64,000 bases of DNA from Actinomucor elegans (taxonomy: Eukaryota > Mucoromycota > Mucoromycetes > Mucorales > Mucoraceae). The DNA is taken from the NCBI GenBank assembly GCA_026027325.1, contig JAMSLZ010000005.1:1860001-1924000 (forward strand). The letters are read 5' to 3'. The notes beneath the pieces are model-generated. The model ran no database searches and was not told where the DNA came from. It saw nothing but the letters and a program-made list of their open reading frames with translations. Of this stretch, positions 1-13,235 are shown one piece after another; within the stretch, counting starts at the first letter, position 1, and every line of letters begins with the position of its first letter. Position numbers and translations under genes: made by a program.

Positions 1-229
1 TAGGAAGAAACTTTTATGGGCCTGGTAAGCTAGAATATCAAGAAAAATGGAACAAAGAGCTAGATGTTAGTATGACATGTAGGTAGTTCATATGCAAATT
101 TTGCTGGCCGCGACGCTTCACGTGGATTAGCAAAGAATTCATTTGATGCAGACATGATGGTTGATCCACATGGACCTATTGATAAACTAGAGGATTTAGA
201 TGCAAGCGACTGGGAAAGCTTAAGAGAAT

Positions 230-271
<42 letters not shown>

Positions 272-360
272 TCCAAAATTATTAACGCGTTATTATATTG
301 TAGGAGAGCCTCTTTGCTAGTAAATATCTCTTTGTAGGTAAACTGATTGAAAATCAATAA
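1..360 (+). CDS. Dap1/MAPR-type cytochrome b5-like heme-binding protein, 3' end only
   Basis: The gene enters from outside the window. Exons read 1-24 (partial), 83-231 and 304-360; introns are GT-AG. The joined protein contains YGPGSSYANFAGRDASRGLA, the signature of the membrane-associated progesterone receptor/Dap1 branch of the cytochrome b5 fold, and ends at 360. Family members bind heme through a conserved Tyr and support sterol-synthesising cytochrome P450s at the ER; the family call is firm, the role is inferred. The N-terminal membrane anchor is missing because the window starts inside the domain. The second intron has a run of 35 A directly after the donor. The stop lies 27 bp from the stop of the convergent decarboxylase gene. 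Confidence 0.85.
234..268. repeat. Poly(A)35 homopolymer inside intron 2 of the MAPR gene
   Basis: Thirty-five consecutive A immediately follow the GT donor. Similar long A/T runs recur through the window, several inside introns. Confidence 0.95.
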
Positions 361-387
361 AAAAAAAGAGTATGTGTCTTTATTGTT

Positions 388-1747
388 TTAAATGGACCCT
401 TCTTTCACTTGTAATTTAAACCAATCTACTGTTTCTTGTAATCCCTGTTTCACTGAGAATCCAGGTTCCCAACCAAGATACTTTTTAGCTCTGGTAATAT
501 CAGGCTTACGTTTCTTGGGGTCATCTAATGCGGCAGGTAATATCTTGATATCGACGCTTTCTGGTGATAACGGAGGTTGCAAAACCATTTCTCGAATCAT
601 GTCTGCAAAGTTTTTAATGGTATATTCTTCTGGATTGCCCAAATTAACTGGTTCACTGTAATTTCTGTTCATCAACAAGATTAAACCATCCACCAAATCG
701 TGAACGTATTGAAATGATCTTGTTTGTTCTCCATCACCGTATAGCGTCAATGATTCGCCTTTTATAGCTTGCATAATAAAATTACTCACTACTCTTCCAT
801 CAGCTGGTGACATTCTAGGCCCTATTGGATCAATTGTGTTAGTGAAATGCCAAGCAAAATATCTATTATTTTATGATCTATATTTACCAAAAGTACTATT
901 TAAATAGTAAGTAAGAATCATATCATGATCTAATTGAAATAAACTTACTTGAAAATACGTGCTACACGTACATCTACATCGTTCTGTCTCATGTAAGCAT
1001 AAGTTAATGTTTCAGCAATACGTTTGCCTTCATCATAACAAGCCCTTGGGCCAATTGGGTTCACATGGCCCCAATAAGTTTCTTTTTGAGGATGTTCTTC
1101 GGGGTCACCATATACCTCTATAATATAAATAAGTGAGTCATCATTCCACACTGACTTAATTATTCTATTCAACCTGAAGTCGAAGTAAGTAAAAACCTAG
1201 CCTTTGTACGTTTAGCAAGGCCTAGCATATTAATAGTGCCCATCACGCTGGTTTTCACTGTCTTTGTTGGATTATATTGATAATGGGGTGGTGAAGCAGG
1301 GCACGCTAAATGATAGATTTGAGACACTTCGATCATGAACGGATCCACTACATCGTGACGTACAAGTTCAAAATGAGGATGTCCTATCCAGTGCTGTACA
1401 TTGCGTTTAGCACCTGTAAAGAAATTGTCCAACACGATTACTTCGTGACCCATCCACATGAGTCTGTCGACTAAATGAGAACCAACAAAGCCTGCACCAC
1501 CTGTGACCAAGATACGCTTACGTTCCGAAGGCCTAAGTTGTTTTACTGGGGGAAATGCTGCAATGGTTTTGTAAATGACCAGTCCTTTATCTTCGTCAAT
1601 ATCTCGATCGTTTATTTGTTTGGGAAGGTATAAATCACGCAAGTATTCCAGGTCTGCGTCTGAACCAACAGAGGTATGACCGACACGTGTAACGAATGCT
1701 TTAGTGGCGGCGGTGGTTGGGGAATGTTCAAGGTTATGGGTAGTCAT
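388..1747 (-). CDS. UXS1: UDP-glucuronic acid decarboxylase (UDP-xylose synthase)
   Basis: Converts UDP-glucuronate to UDP-xylose using bound NAD+, supplying xylose for glycans. Exons on the minus strand are 1174-1747, 949-1117, an 8-nt microexon 888-895, and 388-821, giving 394 aa in frame. The short-chain dehydrogenase fold shows the glycine-rich NAD motif GGAGFVG (about 83-89), the TSTSEVYG strand (about 188-195) and the catalytic Tyr219-x3-Lys223 (YDEGK). The microexon restores the conserved NTFGPRM segment (residues 248-254). The N-terminus before the Rossmann fold (about 78 aa) shows no transmembrane segment, so a soluble form is likely. Known in Cryptococcus (capsule) and absent from ascomycete yeasts. 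Start chosen as the first Met in the exon open to the fold. Confidence 0.93.
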
Positions 1748-2687
1748 TAAGGTATGAATAATATGAAAATGTAAAATGCTAAATTATGAGAAAAGAAAAC
1801 AGAAAAAGAAAAACCGCCAAAGAAAACGAGTTTTTTTTATAGAAAAATGATGTCCGCCCTCAACGCGGGGTTTATTGTTTCATAAGCGTGATCCCCTTGA
1901 CACCCATTTATTAAAACTTTATTAACTCAATTACTTGGTCATATAGGCTTATTTCAAAGACATAACTCCTAATATAAAATTATTTATTACATTTCAAGTA
2001 CCCTTGAATGCTCTTTATTTTTTGTAATAGTAGAGATTCTGGTTACGAACATAAAACTAAAAACTAAGATAATCGTGTATAAATCAAAATAACTTGGCAG
2101 TCTAAATGTAAAAGTGCATGATTTTTACCTCATCCGGTACACAATTAAGTTTTTTTTTTGACGTAATTTACTAGTACACTTTGCGCTCAATTCAGTTGTT
2201 TTACTAAAGCAGATCAATTTTGGCTGGTAAACCCCGTAGACCGAGATTTCAATAATTTTGTTATTTCTTAAGGCTAGAAAAGAAGCTATTTTGTTGAAGG
2301 TAACAAAGGAATATATTTGGTACACCTGAAGGTGCACGTATATACATTGTTTGTTGTAACTTTTTAATATAAGAATCTTGACTTTGGTTATAAGTAAAAA
2401 AAAGTAATATTTGATAACAAAAATTGCACAGTATTCCACACCATTTGATATATAATAAATTTTTACGTGCTGTGTTAAAAACAGAATGTCCATGTATATT
2501 CTTGCATTATGTAAATATCTCATTAAAGCCGATTCAGCATAAGTTTTGTAGATATTGTTTAAGCTCAGAAAACCAATCAATTATTCTAAAGTAAAATGAC
2601 TAGCGCTTAAAAAGTCAAGGTATAAGGGAATGAAACGAATGTCTATGGGGGGAGATTTTGGTCGATTGATGAAGACTAGGTCTTTAT
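1748..2687. other. Intergenic, UXS start to Rab stop
   Basis: AT-rich sequence between two genes on the same strand; it must hold the UXS promoter. A 151-codon minus-strand frame at 2125-2580 has low-complexity hydrophobic composition, no recognisable domain, and is not called. Confidence 0.6.
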
Positions 2688-3634
<947 letters not shown>

Positions 3635-4790
3635 CTTGTAGAAAAAAAAAGGGTTATGTGCAAAAAGTTGGAAAAAAGAGCAAAACCCTTTTGTAAAAGG
3701 GGAAAGAGGAGGGTGAATAACGGGTGTGGGCGGGGACTGGACTATGCCAACGTGATTGGCTTGGTCTTTAATGCCCGCTTTATCCGAACTGTTCGTTTTT
3801 GCAGGAATATCAAGCTCGGTTCAATAGGATAAAAAACATGCGGAAAGGTGGAACCCGGGAACGAATGTGAGTGCAGCTCAGATAAGTATTGGACAAAAAA
3901 GCAAGGCTTCCTTTTTTTTTTTTTTTTTTTTTTTTTCTCTCATCTGCCGATAAGTATTAATTGGCTCGGTTTTTTGAAGCACAAAATCGGTAACTGTAGC
4001 AGCAGCTAGTCCTTTCGAGTTTTAGATTCGATTGAGTTCTATTTCGTGATATGCTATCAAAACTTTTGAAATCAAGTGGTATTGTTGGCAATGGCGTGCT
4101 TTCATCCATACGTAATAGCAGCAAGCATGTTTACAGTTGTTGACCGAGAATAAAAGGTTCCGGCAGCATATAAACTGCTTATGGTTTGGTCAAATAACTC
4201 GATTGATGCTGCTGCAAATGACATAGCGTAAAACTACCCAATTATACACCGGACCATAAAGTTTATGCAAGCGTTGGTGCATGGTCGGATAGGAGATTTT
4301 AGAGACATGGGTGAATAGTATTTCTTTCTGAATAGTATTTCAATGTGTATTGAACTAGTAGCTCTAGAGCATCAAACATCTGTCATTTGATGTGTTTCTC
4401 TTAACTCCAGGTGCATTGTCCATCCCTCCACTGTATGACCTCTGAGATGGTAGCACAGCAACCTTTCTCGGGCTTTCACATGCGAAATAGGTTAAAAGAG
4501 TACCTCTTGTAAGCAAAATGAACCAAGGCTCTCTATGCATCATGATATAAATGATATGATTTAGTTCGACTGGCTTAATGACGCGTCTTAGTTTCATATC
4601 ATGACTGAATGATATAACTTTTCGTTTTTCACACCCCAACAAATTTGAATGAGCGCAACAGGCATTGAGAGTTTCGCGTTGTGTCAGCGTAAATCAAGTG
4701 AAATAAGTCAGCTTGAATACCACCAGTTTCAAGGCACCTTATTTTCCTTTTTCTTCTCTTTCACCCCTCTTTTTTTTTCTTTCCTTTACC
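3635..4790. other. Divergent intergenic region between Rab8/Sec4 and PEX7
   Basis: Must carry both promoters. Contains T25 at 3912-3936. Short open frames at 4364-4642 and elsewhere lack family features. The 40 bases before the PEX7 start are very pyrimidine-rich, a common leader composition here. Confidence 0.6.
3912..3936. repeat. Poly(T)25 homopolymer
   Basis: Uninterrupted T run upstream of the Rab gene; on the Rab strand it reads as poly(A). Confidence 0.95.
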
Positions 4791-5963
4791 ATGTTTACAC
4801 AATTCCGTACTGAAGGTTTCAATGGTTACTCGGTAAACAACCCAAATGTGCGCTGCAAGCTTAATGTTGACTTTTTTTTCTTATTAGACAAAATGGAGTC
4901 CTTTTTTTGAAAACAAACTGGCAGTTGCAAGTGCCTCAAATTTTGGTCTCGTTGGAAACGGTAGGCTGTTTATTATGGGTGTAGCTGGTGATGGCATGCA
5001 AGTAGAAAGAGCGTAAGTGCATTGATAGAGTAGAGCCTTTATCAAGGATGCTCATATATTACAGTTATGAGACACAGGATGGTTTATACGACGTTGCATG
5101 GAGTGAAGTGAACGAAAATCAACTGGTTGTATCAAGTGGTGATGGTTCTATCAAGATGTGGGATACTACTCTGGCAGTAAATATCATTGGTAACTTTATA
5201 ATGTATGATAACTGACCGGCAACCATAGGATTATCCAATCCAGAACTGGCAGGAACATCAACGAGAAGTATTCTCGGTAGATTGGAATCTAGTGACAAAG
5301 GACGTATTCTCAAGTGGTTCTTGGGATCATACTGTCAAGATTGTAAGTTTGATAGTGCCATAAAAAAAGAGAAAGAGAAAGAAGGAAGTATTAATTGTCA
5401 CTTAGTGGAATCCTCAAGCACCAAGATCTTTACAAACATATACAGAACATACCCATTGCGTTTACAGTACTGCTTGGTCACCTTACAGTCCTACGCGTCT
5501 CGCTTCAGCTTCTGGCGATCAAACTGTCAAGATTTGGGACACAAATAGTCCTCGCTCGATTCAAACGCTGCGGGCTCATAATAATGAAATCCTTTCACTA
5601 GATTGGAATAAGTATCAGGATCATATGCTGGCAACTGGTTCTGTAGACAAAACTATCAAGATATGGGATTTGCGTCGTCCTGATCGAGAAGTGATCTGCT
5701 TGCCAGGACATGAGTACGCGGTGAGACGCGTGAAATGGTCGCCTCATCGACCCAACATATTGGGTAGCGCAGCTTATGATATGAGCGTTCGGTTCTGGGA
5801 TACAGCTGCTCCTCCAGGCCAAAATTTGATTCATGTACACGATGCTCATACAGAATTCGTGCTTGGCCTTGATTTCAACTTGTACGTTGAAGGTCAGGTA
5901 GCAACTTGTGCTTGGGATGAGAAAGTCAATGTATTTATGCCTCCTCCACTTTTACGGCGATAG
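4791..5963 (+). CDS. PEX7: Peroxin-7, PTS2 receptor (WD40)
   Basis: Cytosolic receptor that brings PTS2-tagged enzymes to peroxisomes. Five exons: 4791-4832, 4888-5012, 5065-5176, 5229-5342 and 5406-5963; 316 aa, close to human PEX7 (323). The start ATG opens a short N-terminus (MFTQFRTEGFNGYS) leading directly into the first blade, as in the family. WD40 signatures include SSGDGSIKMWD, SGSWDHTVKIW, SASGDQTVKIWD, TGSVDKTIKIWDLR and SAAYDMSVRFWD; the last blade has HTEFVLGLDF and CAWDEKV, the typical PEX7 ending. A generic WD40 protein is unlikely because blade order and spacing match PEX7 throughout. Ends 157 bp from the convergent methyltransferase gene. Confidence 0.95.
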
Positions 5964-6120
5964 ATTTTTATAATAAAAAGCTATTCTATTATATATTAAC
6001 AATGGAAAGGGGAGGGAGGGGGGGGGTATGACACACATATAATAAAAAAGTAGTATATACATTGGGTGCATATAATTAAATTATATAGTAAGAAGATATA
6101 GTGCTCGATCCAGCGAAACA

Positions 6121-7882
6121 TCAAGTTTTTGTAGAAATAGTAGGGGTTGTGTCCGCAAAAGTAATAGTTGTATGATGGTTATGTGTAGTCGTGATGGGCT
6201 TATTAGGGTTATCTGTCATCGAGAGAGGCTTTCTGGCTGTATAAATCACCCAATCCATTGAACAGCGCTGTTCATCCAATTCATCCATGGCTGCAGTCAT
6301 TACCTTGTCGTACTCTTCTTCTGTTACAGCCAATTCCGTGACCCACCATGGTCTCATTGATTTAAACAAGGCTCTGATTACATTTTTATACAAGAATCCC
6401 TTTTCTTGTTCAGCTAGAATAGCCAAATGAATAAGTAATGATATGACTGTTATTTGAAATATGACTATTTACCTTTGTCTTCGGGCCATTCACCAATAGG
6501 AATGGATACAACCTTCCTTGTTACATCCTCGAAATCTTCTGAAACCAGTAGTTCTTTTAAATGTTTTGCTTGTAGAGGGTCTACACCGACAGATGTAGAT
6601 GCTATTTTGTACCATTCATTGACCAAGGCCAATACAGGGCCTGGATCTCGCACGTTAAAGTCTATTAAAGCTAATCAGTACTGTGTGTCATTGTATCGAG
6701 AAGAGCCTAGAGTTTACCATATTCAACGATCTCTATATAACCGCCAGGCTTCAATACTCGCTTAAGTTCTCTGAAAAGAAATGGCCAGCCTTCATGCGGC
6801 AAGATAGGTGTCGTGTCACGTTGATAAATGATGTCGATGTAATTATCTGGTAAAGACAAATGTGTAGTGAGGTCGCCGTACTTGTATACGATGTTGGGTG
6901 AATTAATTGTAGCACTGGCATAGCCCTTTAGACGCTTATCGTCCGAAGGAAAAGCATCCAATCCAATGATTTTAGCATTAGGATAAGTATGGGCCATGTC
7001 AAGTGTCCAAAAACCTGCTCCACAAGCAACATCTAAAACAGTAATTGGTTTATCTGTAGGGATTGGTACATGAATATTGCCATTTAACACATGTTTCAAT
7101 ACATAGTGCTATAATATATATATATTAGTAGCTCATCTTGAATTCCACGTGTTTTTATTCTATCTTCTGTTTACCTGTCGTAATTGTCTAAAATTCCATA
7201 ATAAAGCCGTTAGTTCTTTTTCAACTTGATCCATCTACTTTGTTTTATACCTATCATATTCTCTTTCATCGCCATTATTATACGACCAAAATGGCCTTGG
7301 TGGGCGTTTTGCTACTGCAAATCGATCTTCAGACAAAGAACGAGTAGACAATGGCAAACTATTAAGATTAGTAGATTCAAATACAATGTCGTTGCCGTCT
7401 TTTTTATAGCCGCTTTTAATAGATGAAAAAGAAGTAGGCGATGACTTTTTTTTCTTTTTTTTGTCTGCATGATCAGCTTTGAGAAGGGTTCTATGATGTT
7501 CTTCGGAACCAACAGAGGTTCGAGGTGATATATCTACATCGTATTCATCGTCTTCGTCATCGAAATAGGACGACGAAGTTATACTTGTATTGTCATTGAT
7601 GGTGCGTGTTGCAGTTGTGATGATGCTTTTTCTCCAGGACGATCGACGTATAGGAATAGATACAACTGCGGACAGTGAAGATACAGGTGAAACATGGTCC
7701 GAGAGTACCACTTGATGTTTAACTGGTGTTGGTTGATGTATAACCAGTGGTGCAATCGAAGGCGGTTTACTCGAAGTGCTGGAGTTAATGTCAGTTTCTT
7801 TGCTCTTTTGCGACCTTAGAGACGGTAATTTCCGTCTAATCTTGGGGCGAATAGAGTGTTCTCTACTAGCCGCAGTACCCAT
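6121..7882 (-). CDS. SAM-dependent methyltransferase with candidate N-myristoylation signal
   Basis: Five exons: 7251-7882, a 13-nt exon 7175-7187, 6718-7108, 6473-6661 and 6121-6413; 505 aa. The C-terminal part is a class I methyltransferase with motif I VLDVACGAGFW, motif II YPNAKIIGLD and the post-I/IV region IIYQRDTTPILPHEGW, then LKPGGYIEIVEYD. Substrate unknown; such proteins are expanded in Mucoromycota. The first about 200 residues are basic, Ser/Thr-rich and acidic in patches, without a domain. The chosen start gives MGTAASRE, a good N-myristoylation consensus (Gly2, Ser6). An upstream in-frame Met at 7963 would add a hydrophobic poly-Phe stretch that looks like leader DNA. The 13-nt exon joins EYDR to QLRQHYVLKHV without the in-frame TAG present in the unspliced sequence. 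Confidence 0.85.
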
Positions 7883-10212
7883 ATTATCGAAAAAATTAGA
7901 AAATTGAAACAAAAAGAAAAGGAAAAAAAAAAGGGCTTTATTGGCACTTTTTTTTGATAGCACTCATTTTTAAAGTTATCATCGTGTGACCAGACCGTCA
8001 CATCGTTAGGATTGGCTTTTTCTTTTTCTTTTTATGATTCATTCGTAGCAAAACACTTCATCTTTATATTCACTGAATACAAGGACCCTTGAAGAATACA
8101 AATAATACTTTTGGCCTTTTTATTTGCGAGATAATCCCTTCTACTTTATATTTTGCATTAACCGGTGTAACCCGCATCTTAACCAATAAAGCGTCATCTT
8201 TCACCCGCTCCATCGTGGCAAAAAGACGCAGGTCATTCCGCCTCCTATCATTTTAAACGCGTCTATCATCAGAAAACGAGTGTACTCTTGCTGATCGATT
8301 TGCTGGGACCAATTTGATATGCACTCCTAAAAAAAGCACCAATCAGTTGGCACCTTAAGATTCCCACCCACCCATACATTTGTTTTTAAAAGCGCGCGCC
8401 TGACTAGTTCTTGTTATTAGCGCGACAGCCTACAACTAAAGCGCAGCAGTTTTTTTTTTTTGACAGTATATATTAAAAGTATCACAAAGATTAGCGCGAT
8501 CGGTTCTCGATTTAGTGATTAATCATCCTGTAAAACGTTTCTGCAAAATTACCATATCAAGAAGCCTCTAGTTACGCGAGTAAAGCACCATTTGACTAAT
8601 CAATCTACCAAATGAGAACACATTAGATGTAATAAAAACTAATCGAGTAGATCTCAGATCTTGCTAGATGCAGCTGCTCATTCCTAACATGGAGAACTAA
8701 TCAGATGCAACATTATACCGAGATCGCCCGAGATCGTTGGTATTGATTATTGCACCAAGCCATCTTTTTTCCAAGCTGAATTTTTTTTTTAATTTAATTT
8801 CCACGATTCAGAAAATTTATGCCTCAATATTTGAATTTGTATTCAATGGTAAAAGATTCATAAAAGCCATTTGAATACTTGACGTAACTTACGGAAAACC
8901 TAAATCTCCTTTGAATGATATATATATATATATTTTATAAGAAAACAATCAGAAGAGTTATTTCTACACCGGAAAAAAAACACTATGGTGTCGGAGTTGG
9001 TCAACACCTGCATTTTTCTACCTTTTAGAGATCGTCGTCATTGACACATGGTCGTGAAACATTGTAGCCATTCAAGATGAAGGGGAGTCCCAACCTTGAA
9101 TTGATACAATAAAATTGATAAGCATATGCACCTCTTCTATCACAATACTTTTTTTTTTGAATCGTAGTTTACATACTGAGACTAACGATGATACTAGAAG
9201 TGATTCATATGCCTCGACTGTCTTTAATAAATGTAAAATAGCTTTTAAAAATATTGGTCTTGGAGTTCAAAAAAGGGAAAAAAAAATGTCACAAGTAACA
9301 CATAAAGCTTATACTTTTCTTTATAGCAGCTATCTACAAATGTTACTATCAGTTGTCTCTTATATTAATTTTCTCAATCTTACTTATATTATTACATAAC
9401 CAAGAAAACTTATGTTTTAATTTCATTTGAAGTTTTTGCTTACCTTTTGATCAATATGGTAAAATCATATTTTCCTTTTAAGTAGTTTTTCTTTGTCTTC
9501 ATGTTTTCAACGATCTAGTCGGCTTGTTACATTAAAGAGCATTTTTCGTTTTCTCTGAAAACTAAGCCCGTTATTTTAAATAACATAAAACATGCTCTGT
9601 TACATATAGTAAAATGTACTCGGAGTGTCTACAATTCAAGATACGAGGTGGTCAAGAAAACCAAAGATGGACAGATATAAGCTGATCTAGTAAACAAAGG
9701 AACCAAAAAAAAAACAAGAACTACCAATACCTGCCACGTTATAAGATATAGATTAAGTCTGTTACAAGTAACTGAAAAATGCAACTTCAAAGAACTATTA
9801 CCGCTTGCGTACCTTAATCTCGGATATATAAAAACAGATATTGCTGTTGTGGTTTGCTCTGAGCATAGAACACGAATCAAGTGATATATTTAACAGGGAT
9901 CTATTACGAGATCTATTGAACTATATTTTACACGGAAATGTTCGTAGTTACCACAAGTCATTACTAACTAGTATTTTAGTTCTAGTTAATGCAGAGCTTT
10001 ATTCTGAATATGTACAACGGTCAAATGCTGCATTAAAGCGGAATCAGTCAAAGAGTAGATTGATTATTAGATCTAACTCATCTGAAAGGTACAAAAATTA
10101 TTTAGCAATATGGGATATGAGTTTCATAGTTTGAATGATAACATGCTATATATAAATTTTAATGAAATAATGTACTTAAATGCAAAGTTTTGTAATATGG
10201 AGAGAGACTAAT
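7883..10212. other. Intergenic with dispersed-repeat remnants
   Basis: AT-rich. Holds the methyltransferase promoter, GC-richer islands near 8200-8440, and at least one copy of the window-wide dispersed repeat (8664-8736), with a weaker copy near 9840-10100. Short open frames have no recognisable content. Confidence 0.6.
8664..8736 (+). repeat. Dispersed repeat family copy
   Basis: Has the family order TAGATGCAG...CTCATTC...ACTAATCAGATGCAACATT...CCGAGATCG, shared with the copies near 15.5, 26.6, 33.8, 39.5 and 47.6 kb. Confidence 0.7.
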
Positions 10213-11808
10213 TTATGGGGCAATCAAGACACGGACAGTGTTGGTGTTGCCAAGACCACCCTTCCAGCCTTGAACAATGACAACGGGATCATTAGACTTG
10301 ATGAGACCAGATTTCTTACCTTGTTGAATACCCCACTTAATACGAGATTCAACATCTTCATCCCACTTGGCAGCAACTTCACCGGTGTAAACAAAAGGGA
10401 AGACACCACGGTGAAGATGAGATTGACGAGCAGTTTGTTCTTCACGGGTAACAAGGATGATAGGCTGAGAAGGTCTGTACTTGGAAGCCAAACGAGCAGA
10501 ATGACCAGACTTGGAGAGGACAATAATGGCACCAGCATTATTCTCACTAGCAGCAGAAACTGCAGCACAAGCAACAGTCTCTGTAGTATCAGTGGGCCAA
10601 GAGGTCAAACCACGGAGTTGGTTGAAGAGAGGAGCATAACAAATGACAGATTCAGCAAGTTCACAAGTGGCAGCCATAGTAGAAACAGCTTCGATGGGAT
10701 AAGAACCTTTAGCAGTTTCACCAGAAAGCATGACGAGATCAGCACCATCAAGAACGGCATTAGCAACATCAGAGACTTCAGCACGAGTAGGACGAGGATT
10801 AAAGGTCATAGATTCGAGCATTTGAGTGGCACAGGCAACAGGCTTACCAACCAAGTTACATTTGGCAATCATCATCTTTTGAGCAACAAACACACGTTCG
10901 CAAGGAATTTCAATACCCATATCACCACGAGCAATCATAACACCATCGGTCTCGGCAAGAATCTCATCAAAGTTGACAATACCTTGGTGGTTTTCAATCT
11001 TACAGATAATCTTGACGTTCTTTCCCTTATCACCGAGAACACGACGGATATCCTTGACATCTTGAGCACGACGAATGAAAGAAGCAAAGATCATATCAAC
11101 ACCGTTCTCAACACCGAAACGAAGATCGTTCTTGTCCTTTTCAGAAAGAGCAGGAAGATCGACAGCAGTCTTGGGAAGGTTAACACCCTTCTTAGAGCAG
11201 AGCTTACCGTTGTTTTGAGCTTGAACGCGAACAAAGTCATCACCCTTGGAGATAACCTTGAAGGAAAGAACACCATCATCAACATAGATGTTCTTACCAA
11301 CATCAATGACTTTGGGCAAGTTCTTGTAATCAACATACATGTTCTCGCCATCACAAGCGTTGGCATACTTTTCATCTGTAGTAATGTTCATTTCGTGGCC
11401 CTTGGTGATAGGGACTTCAACATCATTAGCCATCATACCAGTACGGATCTCAGGACCTTTAGTATCAAGAGCGATACCAACGACCTTATCAGGACGATCT
11501 ATGAAATAATGTTAGCGTACGCGTCAAAATTTCTCTGAAAATGAAAACTTACTGGCAGCAGCAGCGCGAGCGTTGTCGAGAACAGACTTGTGATAAGCGT
11601 AATCACCATGAGAAAAGTTCATACGGACAATGTTCATACCGGCATCGATCAATTCAGTAAGTCTTTCGACGTTGTTGGTCTTGGGACCAATAGTACAGAT
11701 AATGGAAGTCTTACGGGCAGCCTTAGGTTGAACATCAACATCCATGTTGGCGATCCATTGCATAGGGAATTGGATGGGAGCTTGAGATAATTTGTTTTCG
11801 GCAAACAT
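10213..11808 (-). CDS. PYK1: Pyruvate kinase
   Basis: Last step of glycolysis: phosphoenolpyruvate + ADP to pyruvate + ATP. Two exons, 11553-11808 and 10213-11498, giving 513 aa, the usual fungal length. Visible features: IICTIGPKT near the N-terminus, active-site region MNFSHG, B domain after [18 protein letters not shown] with the catalytic Lys, [22 protein letters not shown], and a C-terminal allosteric loop region with [14 protein letters not shown]. Codon use is strongly biased, as expected for a highly expressed glycolytic gene; that bias leaves a 452-codon open frame on the opposite strand, which is an artefact. No second PYK in the window. Confidence 0.98.
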
Positions 11809-11872
11809 TTTTTTTTTTCGTAGTGTAGTAGGTAAAGAAAAGAAGAAAACAAACTTTATTGTTTCAACATCA

Positions 11873-11880
11873 TTATATAA
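11873..11880 (-). promoter_or_regulatory. Candidate TATA box of pyruvate kinase
   Basis: TTATATAA lies 65 bp upstream of the start codon, a spacing that would leave a short 5' leader. Position and sequence are seen; function is inferred. Confidence 0.4.
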
Positions 11881-12571
11881 AAGAAAATATCCTAATTCCG
11901 CATGTAAGACATCTTATCTTTACACAGGGGTTTTACATCACAAAGTATCATTTCAATCTCCAACCGATCGTACGATGAGACTCAGAAGGCGCGTCTTTAC
12001 AGCTATTCACAATCAATTATATCTAAATGCTTTCCAATCTTCTTGTGTATCCTATCAATATGTCTACTTTGCTGATTGTACTACATGAACCAATGGGAAA
12101 AAGGCAAATAAAGATGGGTAAAACACCTATAAATCTCCAGTCATCATAGAATACGCCGAGAGCCGAGACGAATTTAACTTCCTTGGAGTCAATAAGGCTT
12201 TCCTGTTCATGTAAACGCGTCTCTTTCTCTTATTTCTGCTAATCAGTGCTGAAAATCTGAAAAAAACTTGCGACTACGAGATCCAAAGTCCGTGAGTCCG
12301 CACTAAAAAGTGACAGTAAAGATCACTTATCTAGACATCTACTAATCCGATTAGAAAAATAAGCCCGAGAAAGGGCGTGGCCTATAAAAATTTTCTAGCT
12401 TACCCATAAAAGTAATAATTGCTTTTACGCGCCCAAGTGATAAAGAGAGACCATATTTTGTCATAGTACGCGTTATAGTTGCATATTTAGTACCTTTCGT
12501 TACTATGACGGTTTATCATTTAGTGGGGGAACTAGAATTTACTAGCATGTCATTATTATATTTCCTAGTAG

Positions 12572-12573
<2 letters not shown>

Positions 12574-12612
<39 letters not shown>
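12574..12612. repeat. Poly(T)39 homopolymer
   Basis: Uninterrupted run of T followed by a short GT microsatellite. Confidence 0.95.
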
Positions 12613-12613
<1 letters not shown>

Positions 12614-13235
12614 ATAAGTGTGTGTGTGTGAATTACACAAACAAAATACTTGCTGTAATCGATCAACTAACGTAATCCAATTTACATTTCACTGATATAC
12701 GTGTTTGAGAAATCACCTAATCTGTCAATTTACTTGCGACTGATCAAAGGATAAGGCGATTGAATCAGATTATCTACTTTCTCCCGTGAAAATATAGCCT
12801 ATTATCATATCATGTTTGGAATCACAGTTATATCAATTCGTTGCACGCTTGATTCATATCACCTGCATACATAACAATCAAGAATTCATGATTCAGTCGA
12901 CATTTGATACTTGACGAAAACATGGGAAATACACAATCACAAATGAAAATCTTGACGTTCGTGTACTCGATAAGCTTGGAGGCATACATAAATACGTAGT
13001 AGTTTTTATCAGGGTAGATGAATAGAACGAACGTGAATCCATGGATCAGTTAAATTGAATGCGTGGGATAACCTTTTAGTGGTTGGTTTTAGATTACACA
13101 AAATTAAGCCATTTCACGTTTTTTTTTATAGGCGAAAGAAACAAATAACTAGCTGTCTGATGATAAACGTCGCAAAGTAAACCGCTTTATATATCATAAA
13201 AATAATTGGAATATACCCGAAACTTGTAATAAATA

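Noticed and set aside
2125..2580. 151-codon minus-strand frame
   Set aside because: AT-driven hydrophobic composition, no splice context or family, and no codon bias like neighbouring genes.
7883..7963. Longer start for the methyltransferase
   Set aside because: Adds a poly-Phe stretch from a T-rich leader and hides the MGTAAS start.
10180..11538. 452-codon open frame on the plus strand
   Set aside because: Exactly antisense to pyruvate kinase; the biased codon use of that gene leaves the opposite frame open. No domain and a Ser/Thr/Asn-rich composition expected of a shadow.
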